NCBI GenBank assembly: GCA_001655205.1 | Contig: LPNZ01011689.1 | Coordinates: 1 to 64,000, forward strand | From: Lenisia limosa | Taxonomy: Eukaryota; Breviatea | Length of the DNA: 64,000 bases | Direction: 5' to 3' | In this document: one piece after another, positions 12,095 to 23,064 of the stretch | Position numbering within the stretch: position 1 is the stretch's first letter | Layout: each line of letters opens with the position of its first letter | The notes under the pieces: generated by a model | The model's database searches: none | Seen by the model: the letters and a program-made list of their open reading frames with translations, nothing else | What the model was told of the DNA's origin: nothing | Program-made: the position numbers and the translations under genes

Positions 12095-13314
12095 GTAAGT
12101 TGGGTGATACTGAGGCCTTTTGAATCAAGGGGTCTTATTGCTATAGGTGCGAAAACGAGAGGGCAACAACATTACCTCGTAAAAAGTTGGTTGTTGTACT
12201 GTTAATTGGGTCATTTACTAGTTGATATAATCATGACCTTTGAATGGTTTGAACCCTAGGGTGAGAAATAGCATTTCTGATAGTAAAGTCTTTTTATTTT
12301 GAAAAAAATGAGTGATTAGACTGATTGACCCTCACTTTCTAATATTTGTTTTATCTCTTCAGTTCCCAATTTGAGCCTCAAACTAAAGGTTTGTCAAGGT
12401 GAAAACTCCTAAGTATTATGTACAATTTCTCATTAATTTGGACAAATTTATTCAGCAATAACAGTTAAGGAGGCATAGCTCCAGCGTCGAACATAATGCC
12501 CAACACGATCATCAAAACCAAGCTCCACAAGGCTGGGCTGCAGCCATTTGGACCCCTCGTTTTTGTGGGTCTTCTTTACCATACCAGGCACACCTTGAGA
12601 TTTCTATTTATGGACTAGGCAATTCTATTTCCGGATGATGCTGATGATTCTTTGGTCAAAACTGCTCTCAAAATTTTAGTTGCGGTTTGTGGCTGACAAT
12701 AAAAATTGGCATATTTCATCGTACTGTGATCTTTTGTTTCATATTTCATCGTACTTTGCTTTTTTGTTTCATATTTCATCGTACTTTGCTTTTTTGTTTC
12801 ATATTTCATCATACTTTTCTATTTTGATTCATATTTTATCGTACTTTTATCTTTTGTTTCATATTTCATTGCGTAGGCGTTTGAGTTTTCAGCCGGGCCA
12901 GTGTCTACTTTGTTATCAGTATGTTAGTTTTCTTGTTGTCTTTGCCAGAATGTTTGATTTGTTGATTCCTATTTTACCCCCCAGAAAGCAACAGCATCCC
13001 ATCCATACATGACGTTCATGAGGAGTAACTGCTTCCAGGCTGTTGACGCGTAAGAGTTCTACTTTGTTGTGCTCTGCTCTGTGGATTATAAATGACTCCA
13101 TAGATTCCGGCATTCAATGAACTCCTCAATGCCCTTCATAGTCACCCCCATGGCGCCTTTGTCCCAGTTCTCTTCTGGCTGTTTTCTTCAGGCAGCACAA
13201 GTGAGAGCATTTCATCTTTCATTTTGCACATTGTGTCCATCACAAAGGAAATAACCCACCAAGATTATCTCGAAAGCTGTTGAAACTGAAGGAGGGGTTG
13301 GGGCATGTCTATAC
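12095..13314. other. gene-poor stretch around the 30-bp repeat
   Basis: Apart from the tandem repeat at 12711-12870 I see no supportable gene. The sequence is AT-rich with scattered stop codons in all frames. Short open frames near 12.5 kb and 13.0 kb lack splice-compatible neighbours. Confidence 0.4.
12711..12870. repeat. 30-bp tandem repeat, about 5.3 copies
   Basis: The unit ATATTTCATC-GTACTTTGCT-TTTTTGTTTC repeats at 12711, 12741, 12771, 12801 and 12831, with a partial copy at 12861. Units differ by one to four bases. The period is a multiple of three, so the minus strand is open and would encode repeats of MKYETKKQST, but no start, splice or gene context supports translation. Confidence 0.9.
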
Positions 13315-13507
13315 CTCCACGATGAGGTGATTGCATCTTCCTTAGACCCGCTCATCACATCTTTCATCTCGGTTGGTAATAAGATAATTTTCCTGTTTTT
13401 GTTGTAGAGGAAAGTACCATTTTTTCTGCTCAGCTGCAGTTTCACTTTGCAGACATGGTTGGAGTCGGCTTCATCAGTTCCGTCAGCCCAAAAGAGACCG
13501 TCGGTTG
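13315..13507 (-). CDS. possible orphan exon, unrecognised
   Basis: An open stretch reads TDGLFWADGTDEADSNHVCK then VKLQLSRKNGTFLYNKNRKI and LLPTEMKDVMSGSKEDAITS, ending at a good GTATAG donor at 13314. Composition is protein-like and the strand of charged residues looks like a folded domain. A stop sits just upstream of the first residues without an obvious AG acceptor, and I could not find flanking exons. It may be part of a short gene or a degraded fragment. Confidence 0.3.
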
Positions 13508-13933
13508 AAGTGTATCATGTTGGCAGGGGTTCGATAGTGTTCTCTAACATGCTGCTCTCATCTAGCAGAAGGGCCAATGGTGTACTTTAGAGGACCTCAC
13601 AATCCAATTGATCCATTTGGTAGTCCTTGTTCCTGTGCCGACCTTAGGCCAAAATGCACACCGTGAGAATGGCCTTTATAGAAGAGACAGGAAACTTACT
13701 TTTCAGCGTCGCACTTCTTCTCTCATCGCTCTTTTTTCATCAACCGCGTTTCAAACCTCAGTTCCAATTTGAGAAATGTGGGAAACAATTAAAATTGCCG
13801 TTTAATTCACTCTAGCTCCCGCCCACAGCATTCGCCCCAAGTGATTCGGTTTGTCTATAGTAACTTTTTGGGGTATAGCGTACTTTGTTTATGTTTTTCC
13901 AAATAACAACTTGTCTCATGTATTAGGATCAAA

Positions 13934-14195
13934 ATGAGTCCAAAATTGCCGTATGGTCATCAGCAACCTTCAGCCTACGAGGTAAGGCTAAATTAACATC
14001 GAACAAGCATACTTACCAACCCAGGGACGGACCCAACCCACCCAACATACACCGATGCTGACTTCAGCTCTTCAATCAATACTTTGCATGGCTGTATCAA
14101 CACCAATGTTGGTTGAGTGTGAAAGGCAGCTGAACCAAAATCAAACCTCGGGCGTAAAAAATAATTTTCCTGGATATGGTGTACAGTTTTTGTAA
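13934..14195 (+). CDS. possible two-exon small gene, unrecognised
   Basis: ATG at 13934 begins MSPKLPYGHQQPSAYE. A GTAAGG donor at 13982 and a CCAG acceptor before 14025 keep the frame and join GRTQPTQHTPMLTSALQSIL and CMAVSTPMLVECERQLNQNQ, ending at TAA 14193. The product would be about 72 residues, with two cysteines and no recognised motif. A further open stretch just downstream (SGLEDCFKTPLLKRFDLLRD, ending in MTGQTK and a stop near 14290) could be a real last exon with an intron I did not place. Medium-low confidence. Confidence 0.35.
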
Positions 14196-14706
14196 TGAAT
14201 CTGGTTTGGAGGACTGCTTTAAGACCCCTTTATTGAAAAGGTTTGATCTTCTCAGGGACAAGGACATGTCAATGACTGGGCAAACCAAGTAATCACAATG
14301 TAAGACCATTCCTTTTGGAGTCTTTTTATTTTCGCAGAGATGATGATGGCATTTCATTTGGCCGCAAATTTGGTCCTTTGGAAATCTACTTCTTCAAACC
14401 AAGAGCAGAGTGAGCAACACTGTTCCGCTAATTATCCTCAGTATTATGGAGCTCTTTTCAATCGAGGATGAAGCACGTACCAGTGCAGCCGAACAATTTG
14501 CGATTCAGTTTTTCTGAGCTAAATGTGGGCTGCCGTTTTGGTCTAATGACCTCATTAGTTGAGGCCTCTGCAAAACCACAAGAAACTCTTTGCGCTATTG
14601 AAGGAAAGCTAAAAGTACATTATTTAAATAAATACAACCCATTATTAGAAGAAACCTGCTTTTTGATTGAACAAGTGGACGAAAAGGCATCGATCCGAAC
14701 GAACAT

Positions 14707-16292
14707 TCAGCCTGGTAATGGATAAACAGGAGGCGGTAACACAGGACTTGATGGGACACTTGGCAGTGTTGGGAGTGTAGACGTTGTGCCCGAAATGGGG
14801 GACGGAAGCGAGGGTTGCTGCAGTACTTGGAGGTCTGAACTGTCCACAGCGGATTCGATGATTGGGTTAAGTGGCGGGAATGTCATGGGAACATGTGCGT
14901 TCTAAAAAGGTCATGAAGCACCCTCTTCAAATACTCACATTTGGTAATGGTACCCTGAGAGGGTGAAGTTCGTCTGTTTTACTCAGATCGTCGTCGCTCA
15001 AGTCGGTGTCACTGGTTGAGGGGTTGTCAAGAGTTGAAGCAAGGGACCTGGAGTATTGCGCTACCTCAGGTGGACCAACTGCAATTTGAGTTGAGAAATG
15101 AAGCACTCACTATAGTGGTCAAGAAGTTCCTTTTTCTCGGGTAGCACAACATCATCCGTTTCCAGCAGCACCCCCCCAGGATTTGGTGTCACAGCACCAG
15201 AATAGGAAAGTCGAGTCTGTGAGTGTAAAATCATAATTCACCCAAATATGATGTCAATATCATATATTAGTAGTAAATAAATAAAAAAAAATAAGAAAAG
15301 CCTCACAGCATATGGAGGGTGACTTGACTTCTGCGTTTCTGGCGCCTAGAGTGTCACTCGGTAAAAGCTCTGAATTCAACATCAACACACCGTAGGCCTC
15401 ATGCATGATAGAGAATAAGTAGTAAAAAGTATTCATTAATTTGTGAATATGTAACCTGAATCAATAATATTGGAAGTCGATTCATATTACACCGATATGC
15501 GTGTCATTTGCGTGAATAGCATATTTCTATGTTTTTTGAAAGTGTAACTCACTCGAATGTGATGTTCACTTGCAAACTCTGTTGTTTTCTCAATTGACCA
15601 CCCCGAAAGAACTGCTTCTTTGGCAAGGCTACTTGGTGAACACCAAAAAGACATTGAAAAAAAACAGGCTACGGTAGCAGCAAGGAATCCTTTTAAATAT
15701 TTGAGCTGGTATTTTCCTTGATTAAAGGATTGTGTGATAACCAGGTAATTGATCCAAGATTTACCTATGAATCAAACGAGACGGCAGAACTGCTGATCCA
15801 CCGTACCCTATGAAACGTCAAGGGAAACAAGCAAAAAAAAAATGGAATGTATACGAGGCATTACTTACCTGATGGTTGGATATACTTGTTGAAACCATGG
15901 ATATCAAGCCTATATGGCTTTCTTGGCTGGCGAGAAGCAGTAGGAGTAAAGTCGAGATCAAACGCAAGGCCAAGAGAGGAAAAGAGGTTCTCAAGGAAAT
16001 CCAGATCCATGTCTTTGGAGTCTGCCATCGTCATGACTCCTCTCACTCGCTTATTAAAAGCTGCGTAATGCTTTAAACTGAGGGGCTCATTGTTCATGTA
16101 GCCATGGAGATTGACAGAGAGCTTGGCAACACTTCGCTCCCCAATCAATGGGTTGCCTACGCCTGTGCATTTGCGAGGATTAAAGATCTTCCGTACTGCT
16201 GGGGAAGAATATGGAGACATGGCAACACCAGTGCAAATCTTGCAAGGCTGTGACGAGACAGGGTGGGCTTTTTTGCCCCGAGTGCGCCCCAT
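14707..16292 (-). CDS. unrecognised protein with basic N-terminus and Pro/Ser-rich C-terminus
   Basis: I chose the ATG at 16292 (MGRTRGKKAHPVSSQP) over an upstream in-frame ATG because the downstream residues are better protein and the Kozak context is purine-rich. The first exon carries a Cys-containing stretch (CKICTGVAMSPYSSPAVRK) and later DMDLDFLENLFSSLGLAFDL. Later exons give KEAVLSGWSIEKTTEFASEH, VTPNPGGVLLETDDVVLPEK and a Ser/Thr/Pro-rich tail ending PPPVYPLPG with TGA at 14707-14709. Introns are short apart from about 0.25 kb of AT-rich sequence near 15.3-15.5 kb. The basic start and acidic middle would suit a nuclear protein, but no domain is recognised. Confidence 0.5.
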
Positions 16293-16892
16293 GGTGCTGA
16301 TAGATAAGGGAGGCACAGCTTTCCCATCACAATAAACAAAAATACCCCAATTTACACCTTACTTTGCACCCAGACCTCCTACTTCCTTATCTAATCATAT
16401 TTTACTGTGATATCTTATTAAACCAAAAATTGAAAAAATATCTAAACTCATATAGTGACAGGAATCACACTCCCCCTCCCCTCCCCCCCAACTTTAATCT
16501 GGGCTTTTTTCCTTCTTTCTTTGGTGGATTTTACTCTTCTTCACTTCTTCAACTCTTCTTGCTACTGGCGGGCAGGTGGGGCAGGAAACAGGCAAGATGG
16601 CAAGAGGGCAATGTAGGTACAGTTTTTCCATGGGGGTTCCCGCTTCCATTTTTTTAACACAATAATTTTTTGGCCTTGTTTTTTGGCCTTCAATGAGTTG
16701 GGACAAGTGAGAGTGAGTGTTTTATTAAATAAAAGAGAAAGAAAAGAACACTATCAAGAAGGTGAGAGGTCTGTGAGAGGGGGGTGTTTTCTTCATCCCA
16801 CGCAGTAAAGTTTGAAACTATGTGGACTACTATCTGCCTCAAATAATGATATATAATAAACACCTTTGGTTCATTTTCTTCAGGCGAACATC
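16293..16892. other. intergenic, divergent promoter region
   Basis: About 600 bp between two divergent starts. It contains plus-strand pyrimidine-rich tracts (16470-16560, C- and T-rich), an AT-rich block near 16720-16760 and no supportable exon. It probably serves both flanking genes. Confidence 0.4.
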
Positions 16893-17333
16893 ATGGAAGC
16901 AAACCCAGTATTTAAAAAGACTGTTAATGCAGCTTTCAGTGTAACAGGGTAAGTGATTGGATGTGCTGTATTGTCCATTCTTACCTTCAGACCTCCCTCA
17001 TATCCGGGAGTTACACAAATGCATGAGAATGTAAAGATGTCAGCAAAGGAGGCAAGTCACTTCACCAAGAAGAAGAAAACTACAACCCAGGAAGCTGCTC
17101 GTGTCCCCGAGTGTCGTGCTGAGGTGTGCATGCTTTTTAAAAACAATACCCGGACAAATCTCTCCCTTGCTTTCTCCCCCTCCACCCACCCCACTACTAC
17201 ATAACCATCATTATGTTGAAGAGGGAAATTGAGATAAATTGTTGAACCTAGCTTGATTAGCGTAACTTCATTCCAGGTTCGATCCATGAGCAACACTGAT
17301 TTGATCGAAGAGTACAGATTAGCCGATAAGTAA
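16893..17333 (+). CDS. small three-exon gene, unrecognised, about 80 residues
   Basis: Exon 1 (ATG 16893) reads MEANPVFKKTVNAAFSVTG and is followed by GTAAGT. Exon 2 from near 16990 reads PPSYPGVTQMHENVKMSAKE and continues through a Lys/Thr-rich segment (FTKKKKTTTQEAARVPE). Exon 3 reads VRSMSNTDLIEEYRLADK and ends at TAA 17331-17333. All junctions are GT-AG and in frame. The protein is hydrophilic and lysine-rich with no membrane segment. I do not recognise the family. The clean splice structure and lack of internal stops make it a likely real gene. It lies head-to-tail with the GPS2-like gene. Confidence 0.55.
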
Positions 17334-17827
17334 TCAAGCAGGTGAGTGCTTGTTCACCTCTATTTATTTGATTCTTCCGCAAGTAAAACGAGAGGATATG
17401 TTGTTGGATTTTTTTATTATTATTATTTCCCATCTCCATTCCTCACTGTACAGAATCCCTGACGCCTGGCATTAATTAAAGTTCAATGTGTTTTTCTTTA
17501 GGTACTCTGTTCAACTTTGTTAAAAGGAATTAGTTGTTAGTTTATTCATTGCAAATTTCTTTCATACATGTGCCACACTTCCTCCACAGTTCCTAGGGGA
17601 TTTTACGTCTTAAACAGAAGATTATTGGAAGATTATAATATTTTCAATTATTTCATTATTTCATATGTCGGTTTCCATTTTATTCATATCCACTTAATTT
17701 ATCGACAAATATCGAGGAAAATATCGACGTTGTTCTACTTTTTTTATTCCCGCGCTTTCCTCCTCTCAGCCTCTTAGACAAGTTTCTTCCAAAGAGATAT
17801 CGTAAAATAGAACAAAAAAAAAAGAAA
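17334..17827. other. intergenic, AT-rich
   Basis: No supportable gene. There is T-rich plus-strand sequence near 17400-17480 and 17640-17760, and it includes the 5' flank of the next gene. No clear promoter motif. Confidence 0.4.
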
Positions 17828-19263
17828 ATGAGGGAGAAAAAGTCCGTTTCTAAGCGGTTTAGAGTTTATGACAAAATAACTGAGCAGAGGCATGAACCTA
17901 TTGTCACCTTCAACCTCGCTCCCCCTCAAATGAAAGCTAAAAAGCTTGAAGTTGTCAATCAGGCTATCAGAAATGCGAGAATACAAGAACTTGAAGAAGA
18001 GAAGAATTTCGATGAGTCTCACACATACACCGATGAAGAACGAAGTGCCATTCGTAAGGATGATTTTAAATGACCATTATTAACTATTAAGTTGAAAGGA
18101 GGAAGGTCGATTCTTTGCGAAAGTTGGCCCAGATTGACGCTGAGATCGAGACCTTTTCCATGCAAAAACATGCAGTTTTTAAGGAATTCAAAGCGTTGAA
18201 GGATAAAGACAGTTTGAGGGGATGGTTTGGAAATGAGGAATAATAAAATGTACAAGATGATGCTGTAATAACCTTGTGTTACTTAATATTATTATTCGTA
18301 GTGCTCCACCCCCCTTCTCCCTCTCTCTATTTTAGTGATGCGTATATTCTCGTCTTATCTTGTTTAGAAGCTGCAAAAGCCAAACTCGCGGAAGAAGAAG
18401 CCAAGCAACAATCAATTGCGGCTAAAGTGAGGATTTTTGGGAGGAAAATAAAACTCTTCTCATTTACCTTTAGATTGATACGATTGCGCTGTAATATACA
18501 TGCACATTGTCTCAATGCTGTTGTTTCTTACTTCATCAAGGCTCAAGCGGCACAGGCCCAGCCACAACCCTTCAGTCAGCCCTTTACTCAGCCCCCAATC
18601 ACCGCACCGTTCCCCCAACAACCTTCCGTGCCTTTTGTTGCCACACAACAAGCACCACCCAAAACCACCTACACTGCTCAACAACCCATTCCCAAGACTT
18701 CATCATATGCTCCCTCCGCCTCCTTCAATCCTAGTAATCCAAATAGTCAGCCCAGTGCCCTCCCTAGTACCCAAGGCCAACACTCACAGATCCACCAACA
18801 GCATGTCCTTCAGAACCACCCGCACCACCAGGGACAGACTCAACAGCCTAAGCCTTTCTCGAAACCTTATAACCAACGACAGGTTTGTGCTGAATTATGC
18901 TCGAAATGTTCTTACCCCTTTCAGGGACAAGGTCAGGGTCAAGGCCAGAACCAGCGATATATTCCTAATCAGCAGGTTGGATTGATTTGCTTGGAAAGCG
19001 CGAAAGATGATGATAACTCAGAGCGTAATTCTGTCTAGGTTAATCAGCAGCAAAACCGATACATGATGTATCATCCTCAACAGCAGTATCAGAACAATCA
19101 AAATGGTCGCTATCCTGTGTATAACTACAACCAGCAGCAACAGGTATGTCGCTTATTATTCATCGTCATGCTTGATGAATGGCTATCTTTATGTCATCGC
19201 TACTTTGTTTTACTTGAATAGCCAAATCGAAATCCGAATGCACCGAATCAAGGTTGGAAATAA
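17828..19263 (+). CDS. coiled-coil plus Gln/Pro-rich protein, GPS2-like
   Basis: ATG 17828 starts MREKKSVSKRFRVYDKITEQ. Exon 2 (LERRKVDSLRKLAQIDAEIE, QKHAVFKEFKALKDKD) is a charged coiled coil. Later exons give AAKAKLAEEEAKQQSIAAK (18368-18426), a long Gln/Pro-rich tract (18541-18882), GQGQGQGQNQRYIPNQQ (18925-18975), a second Gln/Asn-rich exon (19039-19143) and NRNPNAPNQGWK with TAA at 19261. The layout, a short coiled coil then a long QP-rich tail, resembles GPS2 of the NCoR/SMRT corepressor; that is inference from architecture and a weak coiled-coil match. Exon 2 can also be read to a stop at 18241 (GWFGNEE), so joining to the Gln-rich exons requires a weak GTTTGA donor just upstream. Two transcripts or two genes are possible. 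Confidence 0.5.
18242..18247 (+). terminator. possible polyadenylation signal for a short isoform
   Basis: AATAAA overlaps the TAA at 18241-18243 that ends the unspliced reading of exon 2, so a short product could be polyadenylated here. Confidence 0.35.
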
Positions 19264-19710
19264 ATGACTTTTAATTGAGAAACTCAGACTTTGTGTACGG
19301 TTTTTTTTTCTCATCATAATACCCTCAATTTCAATAAAAGTGCGAATTTGTACCATATTATTTCAGACCTTGTTTTATTTCTCATCTCTATTATATGTTT
19401 AGATCATACTATTTCATACCATGGCTGTTAAAAATTGAGAATAATANNNNNNNNNNNNNNNNNNNNNNNNNNNNNNNNNNNNNNNNNNNNNNNNNNNNNN
19501 NNNNNNNNNNNNNNNNNNNNNNNNNNNNNNNNNNNNNNNNNNNNNNNNNNNNNNNNNNNNNNNNNNNNNNNNNNNNNNNNNNNNNNNNNNNNNNNNNNNN
19601 NNNNNNNNNNNNNNNNAGATAATTGAAAATGCAGATTATACAGTGTCAACATTAGTCCTCAGAAAAAAAACATAGCATTGACCAAAACTGAGATCTCTCA
19701 ACTCAATATA
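19264..19710. other. 3' flank and assembly gap
   Basis: AT-rich 3' flank shared by two convergent genes, with a gap at 19447-19616. No gene is visible. Confidence 0.5.
19333..19338 (+). terminator. polyadenylation signal of the GPS2-like gene
   Basis: AATAAA lies 70 bp downstream of the TAA at 19261, at the usual distance for a 3' end signal. Confidence 0.5.
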
Positions 19711-21920
19711 TTAAAAACAGTATAAATAGACTGTAGAGAAAAAAACAAAACAAAATGAAACAGTAAAACTAAAATGAAACAGTAGCGGTAGTATAGCCAA
19801 CAAGAGGTAAACGATTACCAACCCTACAGCAGTGAGAACTGAAAGAAAAGATGAAAATGATGCCAACTCTTTGGATTCTTTGGATTCTGTGGATTGTTGA
19901 ACGGGTTGTGGTGGTGGGGTAAGAAGGGACTGCTGGAAAATTATGCTCCTGAGGACTTTGTTGAAGCCGATCTTGTCAGAACACTCAAGGCATGAGCAGG
20001 GGACAGTTGGCAAAATATGGCCTAAGGGGTCAGATAACGCAATGGCAATGACAGGAAACAAGAAACTGTCTGCTATACCTTCTGGAAGAATAGGGATTCC
20101 ATTCGGAAAGAAGGGTGCTAAATACGTGATGATCACGGAGATTACTTCAAAGCAGCAGTGCAGACGAACATCGGGGCGAGACATAAAGTCCCGAATTCGA
20201 AGAAGAAGGTCGATCTAGCAGGGTCAAGATAAAAAAAGCCAGAACTCCATCCAGCCGCCTCAGAAAATTCCTCATATAGTCAGTATTAAATGAGCATGCG
20301 AAAATTATTACATTTATTCATTACATCATAATCAGCACGGATTCATCGAAACCAATGAAGGAGAGACCGTCCATACCTGGAGGTCTGACGCGAGGTATGG
20401 GATTGCTGTTTTAATGCAAAGCAAAACGGTGGGTGCAAGGCGACTGATGGGAAGGAGCAATTCCTACAAGGTCAGTTTCTCTCAGCCAAAAATTCGGACA
20501 AACCTCGGTCTGAGAAATGCCTTTGCGGATCTCCTCGGTTCCCTCCTTGAGCTTGCCAGCGCGATACCAAATCATGGACCTCAACCATCCTGTGAGTTAG
20601 AACGGGATGGCACACGGAGAGCCTACGGTAACCGGCGGAGAATATTTGGCCTTGAATGCTGTCAGCGGAACTGAAAGGTTCGAAGTGAATGTCCAGACAC
20701 TTGGGGGTAAGAAGCCGGACGAAAAAGTTGCACTGGTTCGAGAAAAAACCCTCCTGCTTACCTTTATCAGTATGTTCATCATTGACGGGGAAATTGGAAG
20801 TAGAGCACCGTAGCGAACGGAGTAAATATCTCCATAAGGACCAATGCGAGGCATGATAGGTGGCGGCTCCCATGGGTTATGGTCCAAGCCAGCGTCAGTG
20901 AGATATTTCGTCATGCCTGGAGTTGAAGTACTCACGGAAGGCGGCGACTGGTACTGTCGCAGACGCACCGTTTCACTTGGCAGACTGAGAGACCACATTG
21001 CACTGTATTGTGACAGGAATGCATGAACAAAAGGGAATATATGGCGAAATATGCCGGTCTCACTTTGCCATTTGGGAGTAGTTCAACTCTTTCAGCGGAA
21101 TCGGTAATGATGAGAAGATACCCTTTCTTTCTGAAGAAATAAGAGTAAAGCTAAAACGAAAGTAAATCAAAATAATCGCTAGTGCTGCTGAGAACACCCG
21201 TACTCTTCGAGATGGTCATCTTGAAAGTGGAATAGAGCTCATTGAGACTTTCGTTGGTGACAAAATGCATAGACTTTCCAGCTTCTCTGATACACTAAAA
21301 CATGAGTACGGTCTTAGTTATTTGATAATACTCCGAACAAGAGCCAACCAAGTGGGCTTGAGTTGCACAGCCATGTTCCAAGTAGACTCCAGCTGAATAG
21401 TAAAACTACATATAATTCCACTGCAACCTAACAGAATACTGAACCCCATCCCACCAATAGATATGAGGGCAAACGCTAAGTTGGCTGAAGGTCGGTGGAA
21501 GCTAGCAATTTGCGACTCAACTTGTGGAAGCAGTCTAATCAAGTCAGCACGTCGAAAATGGTTCAGAAGAAAGCAGTTCAAAAGCCTACGATAAGGAGCT
21601 AGAGAAGTCTTTGTTATCGATAGAGGACAGGAGACAGACAAGACTGGAGACGAAAACGTCAGTCTGCAACGTGTCAGCTTGAAAAGCATGGATGACTTCA
21701 ACTGGTCCTCAGCTTACATGGGAAGAAGGCTCATAGCAGTTGACCGGGTACGGTAGGAGGGCAGCACGCTGATGCCGATGAAGAAAATCGTCTAAATAGT
21801 CAAATCAGTTCACTTAACGTGCGCAAGTTCATCCCTCCTACAAACAAGGGAAAATATGAGAGTCTTTCTGGACAGTTTGTTGTCAACAAGAGCTATAAGA
21901 TGAGAACCATTTCCTGGTAG
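19711..21920 (-). CDS. unrecognised multi-exon gene, start not fixed
   Basis: Reading the minus strand downward, likely exons include SHLIALVDNKLSRKTLIFSL (near 21.87 kb), EVIHAFQADTLQTDVFVSSL (near 21.7 kb), LLPQVESQIASFHRPSANLA (near 21.5 kb), EAGKSMHFVTNESLNELYST (near 21.26 kb), YFFRKKGYLLIITDSAERVE (near 21.1 kb), EPPPIMPRIGPYGDIYSVRY (near 20.85 kb), NFFVRLLTPKCLDIHFEPFS (near 20.7 kb) and PDVRLHCCFEVISVIITYLA (near 20.15 kb). Splice signals and phases are plausible for several but not all junctions. The sequence looks like a mixed alpha/beta and helical repeat protein. A hydrophobic stretch near the end (LTAVGLVIVYLLLAILPLLF) could be a C-terminal membrane anchor or an unspliced intron beginning GTAATC. 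No family was recognised, and the first exon was not found. Confidence 0.4.
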
Positions 21921-22033
21921 ATCAGGCCTACGCGATAGGGAGCAGGACAGGGTAAGCGTTTTCGCGATGGGGAGTTTTGGCGGCCATGGGGAGGGTGGGT
22001 TTATGATGTCGCCGCTTTGAGGACCACAAGTGC

Positions 22034-23064
22034 TCAAAGGGCGATCTGAAAATCCTGCGAGCGTCAATTGAGACAGGAAACAACAAAAGCCATTTTCCCT
22101 TCTTTTCAGGTACTCTCCTCACCTGGGCGACAGAAGTGAGGATGTTAATCTTCTTTGATGGGAGGTTTTCTTCAACAGATGACGCGGGCGATGAGGGGGT
22201 GTTTCGGAGCTTGTAGTCGAGAACATCGGAGTGGACGGAGCCTTGGTCATCCGGGCCGACTGTCGGTGAGAATGGCGGCGTGGTCACGAGGCTTGGGTGA
22301 GGAACGGTGGCGGCGGAGGGCTTCGGGGTGATGATGAGAGGAACAGAGGGGAGCATGCTCTTGAGCTGTTGGGGGGCCGAACCCGCAATGTCACCACTCA
22401 GGTTGCTGAAGAGCGAAACCGACGGCGTAACTCCCGGTCTCTGCATAGGCAGTTGCATGAAGGACGGCTGCATCATTGGCATTTGGAGGGACGGAATTTG
22501 AGGCAGCTGCATAGGAATAGGCACCAGGGGTTGAGGAGGTGCAATTTGAGAGGGAAGCTGGATTTGGGGGCAGAGGTTCGGAAGGTATGGCCACGATAGC
22601 GGCAGCAGAGAATTGGCTGCTTGAGCAATGTTCTGCAAGAATTAAACCCATACTCATGCTAAAAGTTGCAGTTTTTTTTTTTGAAAAATTTTATGAAATT
22701 TCAACACTTCATTTTTAAACTCATGACGGGAACTACTTCGCTGTTATTTTCCACTCATGTAAGCACATAATCACAAAAAAGGGATTTGAACGTATAGTCA
22801 ACTTAATATGCTGAAGTGAAACTATTGAAAAAAGGCAATAGTCTGAAGCCGTCCACATGATCACGTTTATACGGGATACTGATTACTTGCTCCCAATACT
22901 CCGCCAATAAAAATCACCTGGATGGGGGTTGTCATGACATTGATATTTGAAAAGGCCATGCGGCGAGGCTGTACAGGAAGACTGGTGTTGACGGTGACGG
23001 GTGGTGTTCCATTGTCCGCAAGGAAAAAGTCCTCTTTCCGAGGTCTTCCGCGCTTCTTGGGCAT
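22034..23064 (-). CDS. AT-hook protein with long Pro/Met/Ser-rich region
   Basis: Exon 1 starts MPKKRGRPRKEDFFLADNG. KKRGRPRK is a textbook AT-hook, which binds the minor groove of AT-rich DNA, so the protein is probably nuclear. The exon ends TTPIQ at a GTGATT donor (near 22918). The next exon (from near 22630) gives NIAQAANSLLPLSWPYLPNL, Pro/Met/Gln-rich sequence (PMQLPQIPSLQMPMMQPSF) and a Ser/Thr/Pro region, then KKINILTSVAQ. A last short exon DFQIAL with TGA at 22034-22036 follows in phase. An upstream AG acceptor (ECVKP before MPKK) means an additional 5' exon is possible. Everything after the hook appears disordered. A chromatin or transcription role is inferred from the AT-hook only. 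Confidence 0.5.

Noticed and set aside
12711-12870. Possible CRISPR-like array
   Set aside because: The units are directly adjacent with no unique spacers, in a eukaryotic genome; the same applies to 4955-5162 and 40188-40341.
14468-14725. 85-codon plus-strand ORF starting MKHVPVQPNNLRFSFSEL
   Set aside because: No splice context or recognisable domain; its 3' end overlaps the end of the opposite-strand gene. Probably chance, though not excluded.
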